A program made the position numbers and the translations under genes. A DNA stretch of 64,000 nt. Origin: Lepidodermella squamata (Eukaryota > Gastrotricha). The notes under the pieces were generated by a model. The model saw only the letters and a program-made list of their open reading frames with translations, did not search any database and was not told the origin of the DNA. The stretch is taken from the NCBI GenBank assembly GCA_047495785.1, contig JBLDXI010000013.1:682001-746000 (forward strand), in the 5' to 3' direction. Shown here one piece after another: positions 21,901 to 32,092 of this stretch (its first letter is position 1; each line of letters opens with the position of its first letter).

Positions 21901-24806
21901 ATTTCGACTCCTCTATGACGCCAGATATTTAATTCAAGTTTCAGACTAACCCCACGTAATGACTTGAGCATCTCGAATATACTTAAGCGGAAAAATCCTT
22001 CCATATGATCAATTGGAGCTAACTAATTGGTTTCAATGAGCTAAAGCCAAAACTAACCATTTGCAACGCGTTTCGATAGCTGCGAGGTAACTGCTGCTGG
22101 TCGAAAGGTACCCGTTGCAACACGGGCGGAACGAGGTGAGCTTTGGCTTTGACGCAACACGATTTCATAGACGTAGTCTCCGACTGGGGGAGCGATGACC
22201 GCCGCACTTGACCGCCGTCAACAGGCGTTTGCTGCCCAGTCTGTTCGTTATTGATAGCGCCGAGAATGAAAGTCACGGACGCGGCTGCACTCTGACAACG
22301 GCTGGTCGTCGAAGAAAACGGCTGCTCGGTATCGGAGGCTGACGTAGTCGCGGCTTCACTCGATTCAAACGCCGAATGCCTAGCGCCCATGTGTTTTTTA
22401 TGCCTCGGCGGGCGCCGGTGGTGGTGGCTATGATTATGGCCGTGATTTTTCAGCGGCTCATTGGTGCTGAGCAGCAACGATGCGGCCAAAGATCGCGAAA
22501 AGTCCATATCACAGCGGAAACAAGCACTTCGCGGCTTGTTAGCACATAAACCGGCTCGTTTCATTCGCGCTAAACTCCGATTCATCGACATAGACATAGC
22601 GTCGGATTCAATATCAGACGTATCGGAGCTAGAGGCGGAGCGAGTGAGGCGGCAAAACGGCGACACTGATAATGGAGCAGACATTCGTGTGAGAGACGGC
22701 GGTCGGCCACTGAGAGAACCTGATCGAAGTTGGACGCCGCTACTCCTCCGGCTGGTTGCGATCCAACTCGACCGGGCGCTTCGAGGTCTCACAGAGGGCG
22801 AGCCTAATTCGGCGGTTAACGCCGTACCCTCTGGTTCAGGGCCACTATCACTAGGCGCCGCACCGACGCTCCGCCGGCCACTTGGTCGCCCGCCATAGGA
22901 AGACATTGCGTCATCGGACTCACTCTGCGAAAATTATACTTAGTTACAACAAAAACAGGAAACGGAAGCTGAAAACGCACCATTTCAGCGATATTTGCGA
23001 GTCGTGTTAGGCTTGATTTACGACATTCGACTTCAAGATCATCCACTCCTTCTCGAATTTCGTAGATTTGCGGCAGCTCGTCGGGGTCTTCGTACGGCTC
23101 CTCGATGAGGACGGAAAACCTCTGCGATCGCAGCGACTGCTTTTCGTCCTCCTCATCTTGCTCTTCGAGCACTACTTCAGCTTCGCTTATCGCAGACATG
23201 ACGCTGTTCCAAATAAATAAATAAAAAATATCAAATAATTGAAACCATTAACATTAACTTAATTCTATAATTTTTTATTGGAAACCCAATTACGAGTTAC
23301 TTTCACAACTACTGATAACAAACGAGAACGAAGGTGTACACAAAGCGTTCCTTTATTGGTTATCAAGCTCGATTGCACTCGTAATTGAGTTCCCTCGTAA
23401 ATACTCAACGCGATGTTCTTTTGGTTTATTTTCGCGTCTTTTACACTCTGAGCAACTGTGATCAATAAATAACACAAACTCTTTGCGAGAGCTGCTCGCG
23501 TCACCACTGTTAAGATTTTCTCCGCTGTTCGGCCGGCTCGAAAATACCGATCCCGACGCGGTAGAAACAAGGGTGCGCGAATGGCTGGCCGGACCGAAGT
23601 GGCCGATTCGGTGAGCAAGTTGAACCGCTAAATGCCGTTCGGCAAGGAGATAGAAAGTAGCCTCGATGTGGTCGTACAGCTTCTCATCAAGCGATCTATT
23701 AAATTAACTCATTCAAATTATTTATTGATATAAATGCAAGTATTTACTTCAAAATTTGATCACGGCTCGCTACACTCCCGGAAACCATAATATTGATAAT
23801 ATGCTCCTTCTCGTCTTCAGATAGCTCGCCGCGGCTCATTAGCGGATGCACGCCGATAATATCGTCATCTTGAAAATCTGAAAACATACGTAAATCAAAT
23901 TAGCCGAATGATTAGCCGCAAATCTTCTTGCTAACTAACCACTTCCGAACCACTCGTCGTTGAGTATATCATCCATCGACATACGATCCTGTGGTTCTTT
24001 CACTAGCAGCCGTTTGAGAAGTCGCTGACACTCAGGGGAAAGACTTGTTGGGACTTTATACTGACAATCCATGATTTTCGTCAAGGTTTCGCTGTCGTTA
24101 GCCTCGCTGAATGGCAACCGGCCAACAACCAGCATGTACAAGATAACACCCAAACTCCAGATATCTTGTTAAATCATCAGTATAACGGCTTGAAAGTGCA
24201 AGAAAATTCAGTCTTACCTGATGCCACGGCGTCGTAAGCATCTCCCAGAAGAACTTCAGGAGCTGAATATGCTAATGAACCACATGCAGTATTAAGCTTG
24301 TCTCCAGGAATGAAAGAATTGCTGAAGCCGAAATCCGTTACTTTAACTACGTCAAGCTTCGGAAAGAATATGACATTTTCAGGCTTCAAATCCCTGTGAA
24401 CCACGTGCAATCGATGGCAAAATGCAACTGCGCTGACAATTTGACGGAAATACTTTCGGGCCAGGTCTTCGCCCAATCCGTTATCCTTTTTGACGATGTA
24501 ATCAAACAGATCTCCGCCATCGCCAAATTCTTGAATGAGGTAAAGCTTATTCTTGGTATCAATAACTTCGTATAACCGCACGACATATGGGTGCTGCACT
24601 AATTTCATGCACCGCACTTCGTGGTATAAATGTTGCCGTGCCACTTCATCCAGCTTAGTTTTATCAACAACTTTGGTGGCCACGACCTCTCCCGTGAATA
24701 CATGCTTGGCCCGCTTTACTACCGCAAAGTGGCCACGACCGATGGTCTCCTCGAGATCGTAATATCCAGCGATTTGAGAATCAACGGAAGATTTCCATCC
24801 TTTCAT
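18949..24806 (-). CDS. SNRK: SNF-related serine/threonine kinase (SNRK)
   Basis: Seven exons: 24806-24218, 24164-23940, 23877-23748, 23695-23405, 23203-22981, 22924-22058, 20199-18949. Phases agree and total 1191 aa (human 765). The kinase domain occupies ~15-270: glycine loop GRGHFAVVK, Lys in [23 protein letters not shown], and the SNRK-type [13 protein letters not shown]. The AMPK-family UBA-like segment follows at ~275-345 (ISGVHP-like [15 protein letters not shown] and [14 protein letters not shown]). The rest is a long Ser/Arg/His-rich tail, with RSLARMKR resembling the human LSRLKM block. It is a cytoplasmic/nuclear AMPK-related kinase normally activated by LKB1; the T-loop ([14 protein letters not shown]) has the expected Thr. 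The intron between exons 6 and 7 is unusually large (1.86 kb). The exon 4 donor (GTATTT) is the least certain junction. Confidence 0.85.
20821..20846. repeat. Perfect 10-bp inverted repeat in SNRK intron 6
   Basis: ACCTCATACT and AGTATGAGGT flank a 6-nt loop, with a further partial copy (CAGTATGAG) just downstream. A stable hairpin in DNA or pre-mRNA is possible; function unknown. Confidence 0.5.
21035..21167 (+). CDS. Possible terminal exon of a gene nested in SNRK intron (acidic tail)
   Basis: On the + strand an acceptor (TTCAACTAG) is followed by 43 acidic codons (repeated E/V with [19 protein letters not shown]) and a stop. AATAAA lies about 75 bp later (near 21241). This would suit a last exon of a small gene antisense to SNRK, but I cannot find convincing upstream exons. 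It may be chance or a degraded gene. Confidence 0.2.
21406..21638 (+). pseudogene. Coiled-coil coding fragment within SNRK intron
   Basis: An open stretch on + begins after an AG and ends at a good donor (AG|GTAAGTC). It encodes a heptad-like sequence with two tandem copies of a motif close to [13 protein letters not shown]. Downstream in-frame sequence continues as coiled coil but meets a TAG, so the piece looks broken or alternatively spliced. It could be a relic of a retroelement Gag-like coiled coil or a nested gene; I cannot tell. Confidence 0.25.
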
Positions 24807-25663
24807 ATTTCAAATTAAGCATAACACTACAGCAAACAAAATGTGAACTGTATAACGATGAGGAACACAGCTGAAAATGACATTCAAATTGAACAATTCA
24901 AATATAGAATCCCACCCAGTGACAGCAAGGTAAAATTAGAATAATTAAGTAATCCACTTCAAGAAGCAAAAGCAACTTACTCTTCTGGAGGCTGGCAAGA
25001 TGCACTATGAATCTGTAGGATTCTTTCAGGAATTCTTTCAGGAATTTATTGCTGATATCAACAACCATGCCAATATCACACATTCATGGGTCATGGGCCA
25101 TTTTTAAAACACCCGTATTATTTGACAGAAAAAAACATGAAAAGAGGGTTATCCTGTGCCGTATCTCACTCATAGTTCTGTGGACACTTACTAGTCTTGT
25201 GATTGGGAATTGGGACTTGAGGCTTGCGGTTTTCCAAGTTGAACATCGTCCAAAATCGACGCGGGAGCGCGTTCTCGCTCTTTTCTGGGAGGCTTTTTAA
25301 AATTATTAGTTGTACAATTTTGACACATAATAAATTTGCATTGTTTTCTCGTTACTACTTGCATAAAAATTTTAGCCTAATTGCATGAGTTTGTAATAAA
25401 TTGTTATAAATTTGTGTGTTTATCGAGGCTAGCTGAGGCTGAGTGTTGTTTTTGCGGGAAGAATGTCGAGTGTCGTGAGTCGATGACATCAGTTTTTGAT
25501 TGTGCGTCCAGCTAAAGCTGAACGGGCGGCGCAGGCCTAAATAAGGATAGGAGCGTCTGGAAGCTAGAAGATGCGGAAAATGCCGAAACACAACAAAACG
25601 AACAAAACCAAAAACCAAAAATAACTTCTGCGTTGAGAAATTGAGACATACCTTATTTACTTG
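24807..25663. other. SNRK upstream region, no gene seen
   Basis: About 860 bp upstream of the SNRK start. It is AT-rich with no supported exon. Around 25020-25045 the unit GAATTCTTTCAG is repeated twice in tandem. It presumably carries the SNRK promoter. Confidence 0.3.
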
Positions 25664-25730
25664 GGGCCGCGAGTGATCAACTCGACTCCGCTCGCTTCGC
25701 TCGCTCCGTCTCGTTGATCACTGGCGGCCC
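25664..25730. repeat. Hairpin element, copy A
   Basis: 67-nt imperfect palindrome: GGGCCGC, then two unpaired bases, then GTGATCAAC (25673-25681); a 31-nt loop; then GTTGATCAC (25713-25721), two bases and GCGGCCC. The loop contains CGCTCGCTTCGCTCGCTCCG. A second copy about 700 bp away has the same loop and a compensated stem change. Identity unknown: a MITE-like hairpin or a structured RNA. Confidence 0.7.
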
Positions 25731-26372
25731 TGAACTATGAAATTGACTGATAAAGCTTATTATAGTATACATTTACTGTACATTTATAGTATAAAGTTTA
25801 CATTTACCTTTTGGAACCCGTATATACACCGTTAGATCCTACAATCAATGCAGGACGAACGACTTATCGATAAAAAATGGCTATAGTGGAATACCATAGT
25901 TTGCCTCCAAGCATGTATATCAGACATTTTCAGCTGCCACCGCGACACTGACCTAAGGGCACTAATTTTACGTGAACAACCACCGGTACCAGAGGTAATT
26001 TCCAGCTCGCGCTCAAAACTATCTGCAAACCCGTTTTCATTCTTTCATTTTTTTGTATTCATTATTCGAAATCCTTCTAGCTTCCAGCTGCCAACAGCTT
26101 ATCCCATCCCGATTTATGTTGTTTACTTTGTACTTATTGTGCGTTACCATTGTTGAGAAGCAATTCGAAAACGATTAGAGGGATGAAGGAGATAAAAATT
26201 ATGGACGCTCGGGCTAGGCGACACGCACCCCGCCGTTCCATGAGACTTACCAGGTCTCTTGCGCCGTTCGGGCGATACGATCTCGTCCTTTGGGTCGCAC
26301 TCACTCCATGTATATTCATCCAAGAGGTTGCATGATTGATGATTGAGACATAGATTACAATTTATTCACTTG

Positions 26373-26437
26373 GGCCGAGCGTGGTCAACTCGACTCCGCT
26401 CGCTTCGCTCGCTCCGTCTCGTTGACCACGCGCGGCC
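26373..26437. repeat. Hairpin element, copy B
   Basis: Same architecture as copy A with an identical 31-nt loop. The inner stem is GTGGTCAAC / GTTGACCAC, where copy A has GTGATCAAC / GTTGATCAC, so both sides changed together. Here the stem continues two more pairs (GC/GC) before one mismatch and five outer pairs. A short left flank (TTATT then ACTTGGG) is also shared. Confidence 0.7.
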
Positions 26438-26541
26438 TTGTTCATATTTATGCCCATATCTTTTTTTGCAAGTTGTCAATACAACTAATTTAATGACATT
26501 TAACGAATGGTGAAGGAAAAACTCATTCAGCAGTGGATAAG

Positions 26542-26606
26542 GTTAGCTTGTCGCAAGCTTCAAGTGAGATGGTCACCCTTGGATTCAAAATAGGCGACAA
26601 GCTAAC
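26542..26606. repeat. 13-bp perfect inverted repeat with 39-nt loop
   Basis: GTTAGCTTGTCGC (26542-26554) is matched by GCGACAAGCTAAC (26594-26606). No coding potential. It may be a foldback element or the edge of a decayed transposon. Confidence 0.55.
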
Positions 26607-27008
26607 GTTCTAAAAGCAAATAAAAAACGCCAAGAGCAAGAGGAGAGGACTTTATGCGTCGAAACTGACCAGGAAGTTTGTCGATCGAAGGACGGATAGA
26701 TCATGATGGCAAATGAACTGGCGGAAAATCAGGTTGAAGCCTGGAAAATCATGAGGCCCAAAATGACTAGAAATAGCTTTTCCGACTACTGAATCCTTAC
26801 TGCTTACTGCTTGGAAGATTTAGGAAGTAGTCTAACCTAGCAAGCATTTGGAGGCTACTCATGTAAACTTATGGGATTGATTGAGGTGTCGATGTGATGT
26901 TCTAGGTTAATAATTGCCAGGTTAAAAAACGAAAAAGAAAAGTTACTCGCTCTTCAGGCTAAACAACCTCCACAGCTACTCAACGCGAAATATTGCTAAC
27001 ATTTCCGC

Positions 27009-27240
27009 TTAACACTTCAACTGCCAAAAATAGACCGCGAGATCGATATTTGGATCCAACACCTAGGTCTGTCAAAAGTCCTGTTTATCGGGTCAACGAT
27101 GCGTCGTATGGCAAAATGTAGGCCATGACCCGGCGGTTCTTTTGACACCGAATGTGTGGCCACGAGGTCTGAGCAGGTCTTTGAAAATGACTGTGCAAAA
27201 CATCGAAATTTTGATCTGTTTTTGGCAGTTAAAGTGTTAA
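27009..27240. mobile_element. Short piggyBac-like MITE
   Basis: 232 bp bounded on both sides by TTAA, with terminal inverted repeats 27009-27030 and 27219-27240 that match at 21 of 22 positions. The repeat core (CACTTCAACTGCCA) resembles the CCCTTTGACTGCCA type of terminus known for piggyBac elements, which also insert at TTAA. There is no room for a transposase, so it would be non-autonomous. Confidence is limited because only one copy is visible. Confidence 0.6.
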
Positions 27241-27503
27241 ACCTTCCATTTCAAATAAACTCAAATAAACTTTCTCTTTCATTCAACTTGCTAAGCTGCC
27301 CTCTTCTGGGCGATATGGCTTCTAAATAAAAAAATAATAATAAAATCCATACCTAACGCCGCCCCTGTCTAATCTGATCTCTATGCTCCTTCCATAATAA
27401 TTAGGTATACAAATTTTTTCATTACACTGTGACAGAAATTGTTAGGTAACAAAAACAAAATGCGTCAAGAGTCAAGAGGCTATTCTATCTCTCTAACAAA
27501 ATT

Positions 27504-27776
27504 GTGCTTCTTAAATACCTACATCATGCTTACATCGAAGGTGCAGAATACTCTGAGCCACTGAAAACCTTAGGTATGGTAACGTTTGAAATGAGACGCT
27601 TCCAGAGGGATATTATCTTTCTGCACAAAATCTACCAAACTATTTCCGAGCTAAAGTTTGCGTATTTATTTGTTATTTTGCAGCGTAAAAATGGTCCGTC
27701 TCATCAAAATAAGGCTGCAATACATAGAACACACGTTTTTCAATGGCACTGGAGATACGTGGAGAGGTCTTTCTAA
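27504..27776 (+). pseudogene. Possible non-LTR retrotransposon remnant
   Basis: An ORF fragment containing LGMVTFEMRRFQRDIIFLHKIY resembles the conserved stretch after the reverse transcriptase of many non-LTR elements (typically SLEYRRxRxDLIxxYKI). It is short and bounded by AT-rich sequence. The position next to a Penelope-like relic makes a transposon origin plausible, but the call rests on a short resemblance. Confidence 0.25.
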
Positions 27777-27921
27777 TGACTTAGTTTGTACATAGTTGAA
27801 GTTGTACAAACTTAGTTGTGGTAAGTTGAAATTGAATCAGTTTTTCAATGGTCCAAATAGCCCGCATCGTGGTCCACATTTCTATACTTGGAGCGAGCTT
27901 GGACGATTTTTTGCTGATTTT

Positions 27922-29102
27922 CTAGGAATTATTAAAATATTGCCAAGCTGAATTTGCATTATATTGAAAAGCACGTCCAGCCATGATCTTTTTCCAGCTA
28001 CACCATGTGGGTGTGGCGCACGTGCTGTCAACAAAGATTCTAGAGTGAAACCTCCACATTTTTGTATGGCTGGAGGTTGTGATTTTTTGAGATTTATTGA
28101 GATCAGGTTTTAGCTTCTCTATGAAGCAAGCTTCTGCTGATTTCACTTGGAAATTACTATTATATAAATAATCGACGGTACGAAAAAATTTTGGTATTCT
28201 GGAAAACTTCACTATGACACATCTTTTTGTGGTGAGCCATAGCATAGTTCTCAGCACCATTCTGGCACGCCCCATGATGTTCCATCAATCTCGTGTTGAA
28301 CGATCTCCCGGATATACCGATGTAGAAACTGGGGCACTCGGGTATCGGACATTTTAGTTTATATACGACGAACCTTGCATTTTGATCCACTTTCAACCCA
28401 TAAATGCACGAGTAGCAAGTCAGATTAGTAGTGCATTCATCTTTCCAGAACTTCGACTTGACGAGCAACCTCGAATTAGTGGCCGTTGTCCATATGATCC
28501 GAACCGGTTGTTTACATTCCTCAGCGAATTTCCTTGCAATTTGGGTCGCCTTGCGTTCGAATCTCTTGCCAAAATAGTCCAAAACAGTGGTCTCGGTACA
28601 TTCGCAACCTTCTCATTTCCCTTCTTGGTGACCGGGTCAGGGTCCAGGGCTATTTTTACCAACTTTTCAGCAAACTTGTCTGAATACCCAGAATCCAATA
28701 GAGTCTGTATGATGGTGTTGCGGGCGTACGCACTTGCATCTGGGCTGCAATTCTGTGCCACGCGTTTGGCGAAGTTTAGTGCCGTATTGTAGATGTAGAG
28801 CATCGATCTCGGGTGGTTAGAGTTAGCGTGGAGGATGGTTGTGGGGGCTATTGGTTTCCGGTAGAAGCGGCGTGACAAATCATTCTGCTTGACTATGAAG
28901 TTCAGGTCGAGCACATTTAGCACGCCGTTAATATCGACCTCGGACGTGAACTTGAGACTTGAGACCCCATTGTGATCCAATGTTGTTTAAATCCAGGACG
29001 AAATCTTCAACTTCGTACGCATTCGCTAGCGGTTCTTTCACCCAGAAGCAGAACACATCATCAACCATACGACGCCAAAACGTGATATTTTGATGTTCTA
29101 GA
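27922..29102 (-). mobile_element. Decayed Penelope-like retroelement (RT end and GIY-YIG endonuclease)
   Basis: On the minus strand the remains are spread over at least three frames. The order is RRMVDDVFCFW (RT catalytic motif, near 29080), then FYRKPIAPTTILHANSNHP (RT thumb region), then a linker with conserved cysteines. Next is SFYIGISGRSFNTRLMEH (GIY-YIG endonuclease core, near 28290), and finally EACFIEKLKPDLN in another frame. RT followed by a C-terminal GIY-YIG domain is the signature of Penelope-like elements. Frameshifts near 28975 and 28200, and the missing 5' half of the RT, show it is dead. Confidence 0.8.
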
Positions 29103-29105
29103 TTA

Positions 29106-29146
29106 TTAGCCTGATGATGGGTACTTGGTACCTGAAACGTCGCTGA
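29106..29146 (+). ncRNA. Hammerhead-ribozyme-like motif beside the Penelope relic
   Basis: On the + strand: TTAGC, CTGATGA (29111-29117), a 5-bp stem II GGTAC-TTG-GTACC, GAAAC (29134-29138), the cleavage-type triplet GTC (29139-29141), then GCTGA pairing with TTAGC. Minimal hammerheads of this form occur in the terminal repeats of Penelope-like elements. The motif is on the opposite strand to the RT, as expected if an inverted terminal-repeat piece sits at the truncated 5' end. One extra U precedes stem II, so activity is doubtful. Confidence 0.55.
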
Positions 29147-30382
29147 ATGTCCACACTGTCGGAATAAAAATGACTCGAGGTCGCAAAACTGTTGTCATAT
29201 ATTTAAATTTTTCCGAGTTAACAACATCAAAAACCACCACTACAATCTTAGCGGTTTCGTTGATTGCTGAAATCAATGATGAAGTTTGCAAATAAACAGT
29301 ACAGCAGTACAACTCTTTACTAAAATTTAACGCACTTTGGATTCAAATTTTTCGATTCGTGATTTCGAATAACGATTAACGATCGTCTACCTCCTCGTAC
29401 CATTGCAATGGAAAGCTACGATCATGATAGCTCTGATAGATTGAGTACAGCTTTGTAAGGCGAATACGACCAGTCTGGAACCGGCTACCGCATTGGACTA
29501 CGCCCTGAAGCATTCCTTATCAATTGAACTCCACACGGGGACAGCCGTCCCGGGGAGAGTTGTTCCCTGGACAGTGAACTGCCCACTGTCCACATTCCAC
29601 CAATTCCACCCTCTTTTACCGACAACCCAAAATATTCCCGTTCCCGCTTGAGCATATTTCAAAAATATAGCGCCAAAATAAATAATACTTTATGTAAATC
29701 ATTACTAATATTTTAATTTATATTAAATTAAAATTATATAATTATTACGGGTGATTGCTGAATTGCAAACATTTGCTCCTGATTTCGCCAAGGTACCGTT
29801 CCTCTGGGAAAGACGCAGTCCTTCTAAAGGCCTGCGGATTGAGTTTGTCGAAGACTCGACCTTCAAGCTGTCGTCAGCCCCCACACGTCAGCCTTTTTGG
29901 TTCAAGGAGTCATGCTCTTTTCGCTCCTCGCCTGTCTTATGTCTTGTGGCCATTGGCCATGTTAGGTCTTGTTAAGCAGAAGAAGTGCCCTTGGGAGGAG
30001 GGAGGAGGGAGGCATTGACTAAAATCCACGTGACGGATGCTTCCGCAGTGGCACTAAAGGGTGCAAACGTAGCCAGTCATATCGGGAGGGACAATCTACA
30101 ATCTATAATCACCCTCCTTCCGTCACATACGGAGTGTAAAGATTCACAGCTCACTGGGCACATCCGCTTGCTTGTTGTTGTCCCCATCCTCCTCTTCGTC
30201 TGCCTTGAATCCTCCCTGTCCCTTGTGTCCTAATATTTTGGAAGTGGCACAGATGATAAATAGCTCACTAGTTATTGAACAAGACAAGTTAATATCGTTG
30301 CAGGTTCTTATTGTGTGCACTATTTTATCACTGATCACTGAGAATGTATTTTCCTGTAGCATATAGAAGTTTGATTATTACA
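29147..30382. other. Intergenic region upstream of TIMM23, no gene seen
   Basis: About 1.2 kb. Several short ORFs overlap in both strands but none has splice support or a recognisable motif. The first part may still belong to the Penelope-like terminal repeat. The last few hundred bp should include the TIMM23 promoter and 5' UTR. Confidence 0.3.
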
Positions 30383-31061
30383 ATGGGCGATAATCCGTAC
30401 TCATCGGCTCTGCTCTCCCCTTACTTGGACTTCGACCCGGCCGTGTTACAACAGGTAGGCGCTTTACTTGATCGATGCATTTTTATATTTTATTTTCCAA
30501 AGGATGACCCTTACATTTACATGGATGCTAGCTCAAAAAATAGAGGTAGATTCGAGCTTATGTTTTCACAAATTGGTGGTGCAGTTGTCGTGGGTATGTT
30601 TCTTCGGTGTTGATTTTTGGCTTGTATTCATTTTTTATTTGTTCAGGCGGCGCGGTCGGAGGGGGCACGGGCCTATATCGGGGCTTAGCAGAAACCTCCA
30701 AACAAAAATTGGCCGGTGCCGTATTCCGAACTCAAATGCTAAATTTTCTAGCAAAAGACATGGCTCGATCTGCTCAGACGTTGGGCGTCGTGGGTAAGCT
30801 GTGCGCTTTCCATTTGAATTACTTGAAATGCTGGTTTCAGCTCTTTTGTACAGTATATTCGGAACTGTTCTGAGCAAAGCTCGTGGTGCTGACGATGAGT
30901 TGAACACATTGACCGCAGGAACAATGACTGGTATGATGTATCGCGCATCTGGTGGCCCTAAAGCCATTGCTCGTGGTGGAGCAGCTGGCTTCCTACTTTC
31001 ATCTGCTTATTGTGCCTACGCTAGCTACCCAAAATGGCTGGAAATCTTTGGCAGAAATTAG
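30383..31061 (+). CDS. TIMM23: Mitochondrial import inner membrane translocase subunit TIM23
   Basis: Four exons (30383-30454, 30503-30593, 30647-30793, 30841-31061) encode 176 aa. The N-terminal ~45 residues face the intermembrane space (SPYLDFDPAVLQQ). The Tim17/22/23 domain follows with four hydrophobic segments: FSQIGGAVVVGGAVGGGTGLYRG, FRTQMLNFLAKDMARSAQTLGVVALLYSIF, ELNTLTAGTMTGMMYRASGGPKAIARGG, and a final FLLSSAYCAYASY. TIM23 forms the channel of the presequence translocase in the inner membrane. It is slightly shorter than the human protein (209 aa), mainly at the N-terminus. ATG 30383 is preferred over the nearby upstream ATG because it gives the family-like start MGDNPYSSALLSP. Confidence 0.9.
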
Positions 31062-31248
31062 TTTTCAAAATTATTTTGTTGTTTGCTGTCTTAAAAGAAT
31101 GCTTACCGAAGTCATAGATTTTGTAAAAAGACATTAGTCATAAGAAGTGCGTAACATCGAAGCGAGATAGTTATAGCTATTTTCTACTGATGTGAAATTT
31201 ATTTTAGTGGTTTTGTGAATTTATTGGTGATCGCAATTCCCGATAGTC

Positions 31249-31596
31249 ATGCATCACATCGATTCGCGACTCGCCGAATTTTTGGCGAAATGCCCACGAA
31301 ATGGCATGGTGGTCCGACCAACGTTGTTTCTACATCAGAAAATTGGTAATTTTATTCCATCTTTCATATTGCTATGTTAATGATGATTATTTTCAGATCA
31401 TTCCTACCATGTCGAAAATAACAACTCGAATAAGGAAGTTACCCTCAAGAAGACTGCGTTCACGGAAAATGGTCGCGCCATCAAGAAGTACCGGCGCGAT
31501 GAGCTCGTCAAAATGAAAGAATCCTGCCACCACTTGCCTCCTCCGGTGGAATTATTTAAAGATGAAATTTTGGTTCTGCAAATTTTCAGGCTATGA
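31249..31596 (+). CDS. Small hypothetical protein
   Basis: Exon 31249-31345 joins 31397 onward by a clean GT-AG intron. Read straight through, the second exon stops at 31596 (98 aa, basic, with TAFTENGRAIKKYRR). An optional 46-bp intron (donor after LPPP, acceptor before GCTATGAAG) would replace the end with a hydrophobic segment (YLLLSMCFYLSTHILV), making a possible tail-anchored protein. I do not recognise it. It follows TIMM23 by under 200 bp on the same strand, and AATAAA signals lie at 31729 and 31804. Confidence 0.45.
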
Positions 31597-32092
31597 AGAT
31601 CTTCCAGAGAAGGAATCTGTCTTCTCAACAAACTGTGAACTTTCAGTATTTGTTGCTATCCATGTGTTTTTATTTATCTACACACATTTTGGTTACTAAA
31701 GCTGCCGTTTATCATTTATCCGAATGCAAATAAACATGCAAACGCTCATATTTACTGTAATCTAGTCGTTCGCCTGTAACTCTACAACAGTGCGAGACTT
31801 TCAAATAAAAAATAGCGCTCAATTCGGTGCCTATTCGTTTTGACCATTAATCAGCTGTAAATTGCAGCCAATTGCCGTATGATGTCGTCGATTTACGATT
31901 TCTTGAACAATGAGTTTCATCATGGGATAGCTAAAATAATCCGATCTCATTTATTTACAAAAAACTGATAAAGAAATAGCTACTCTTAGTATGGAGAAGA
32001 GCCATACTCCAAGCACCAAAATACATCATGAAAGCTTCGAAGTCACATAAAATCTGAGTTTGGATCCAAGTTGATGGTTATTGATATTTATG
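31597..32092. terminator. Convergent 3' ends with poly(A) signals
   Basis: + strand AATAAA at 31729-31734 and 31804-31809 would serve the small gene or TIMM23. A minus-strand AATAAA at 31950-31955 lies about 140 bp after the TEP-A stop. No coding sequence is otherwise supported. Confidence 0.4.
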
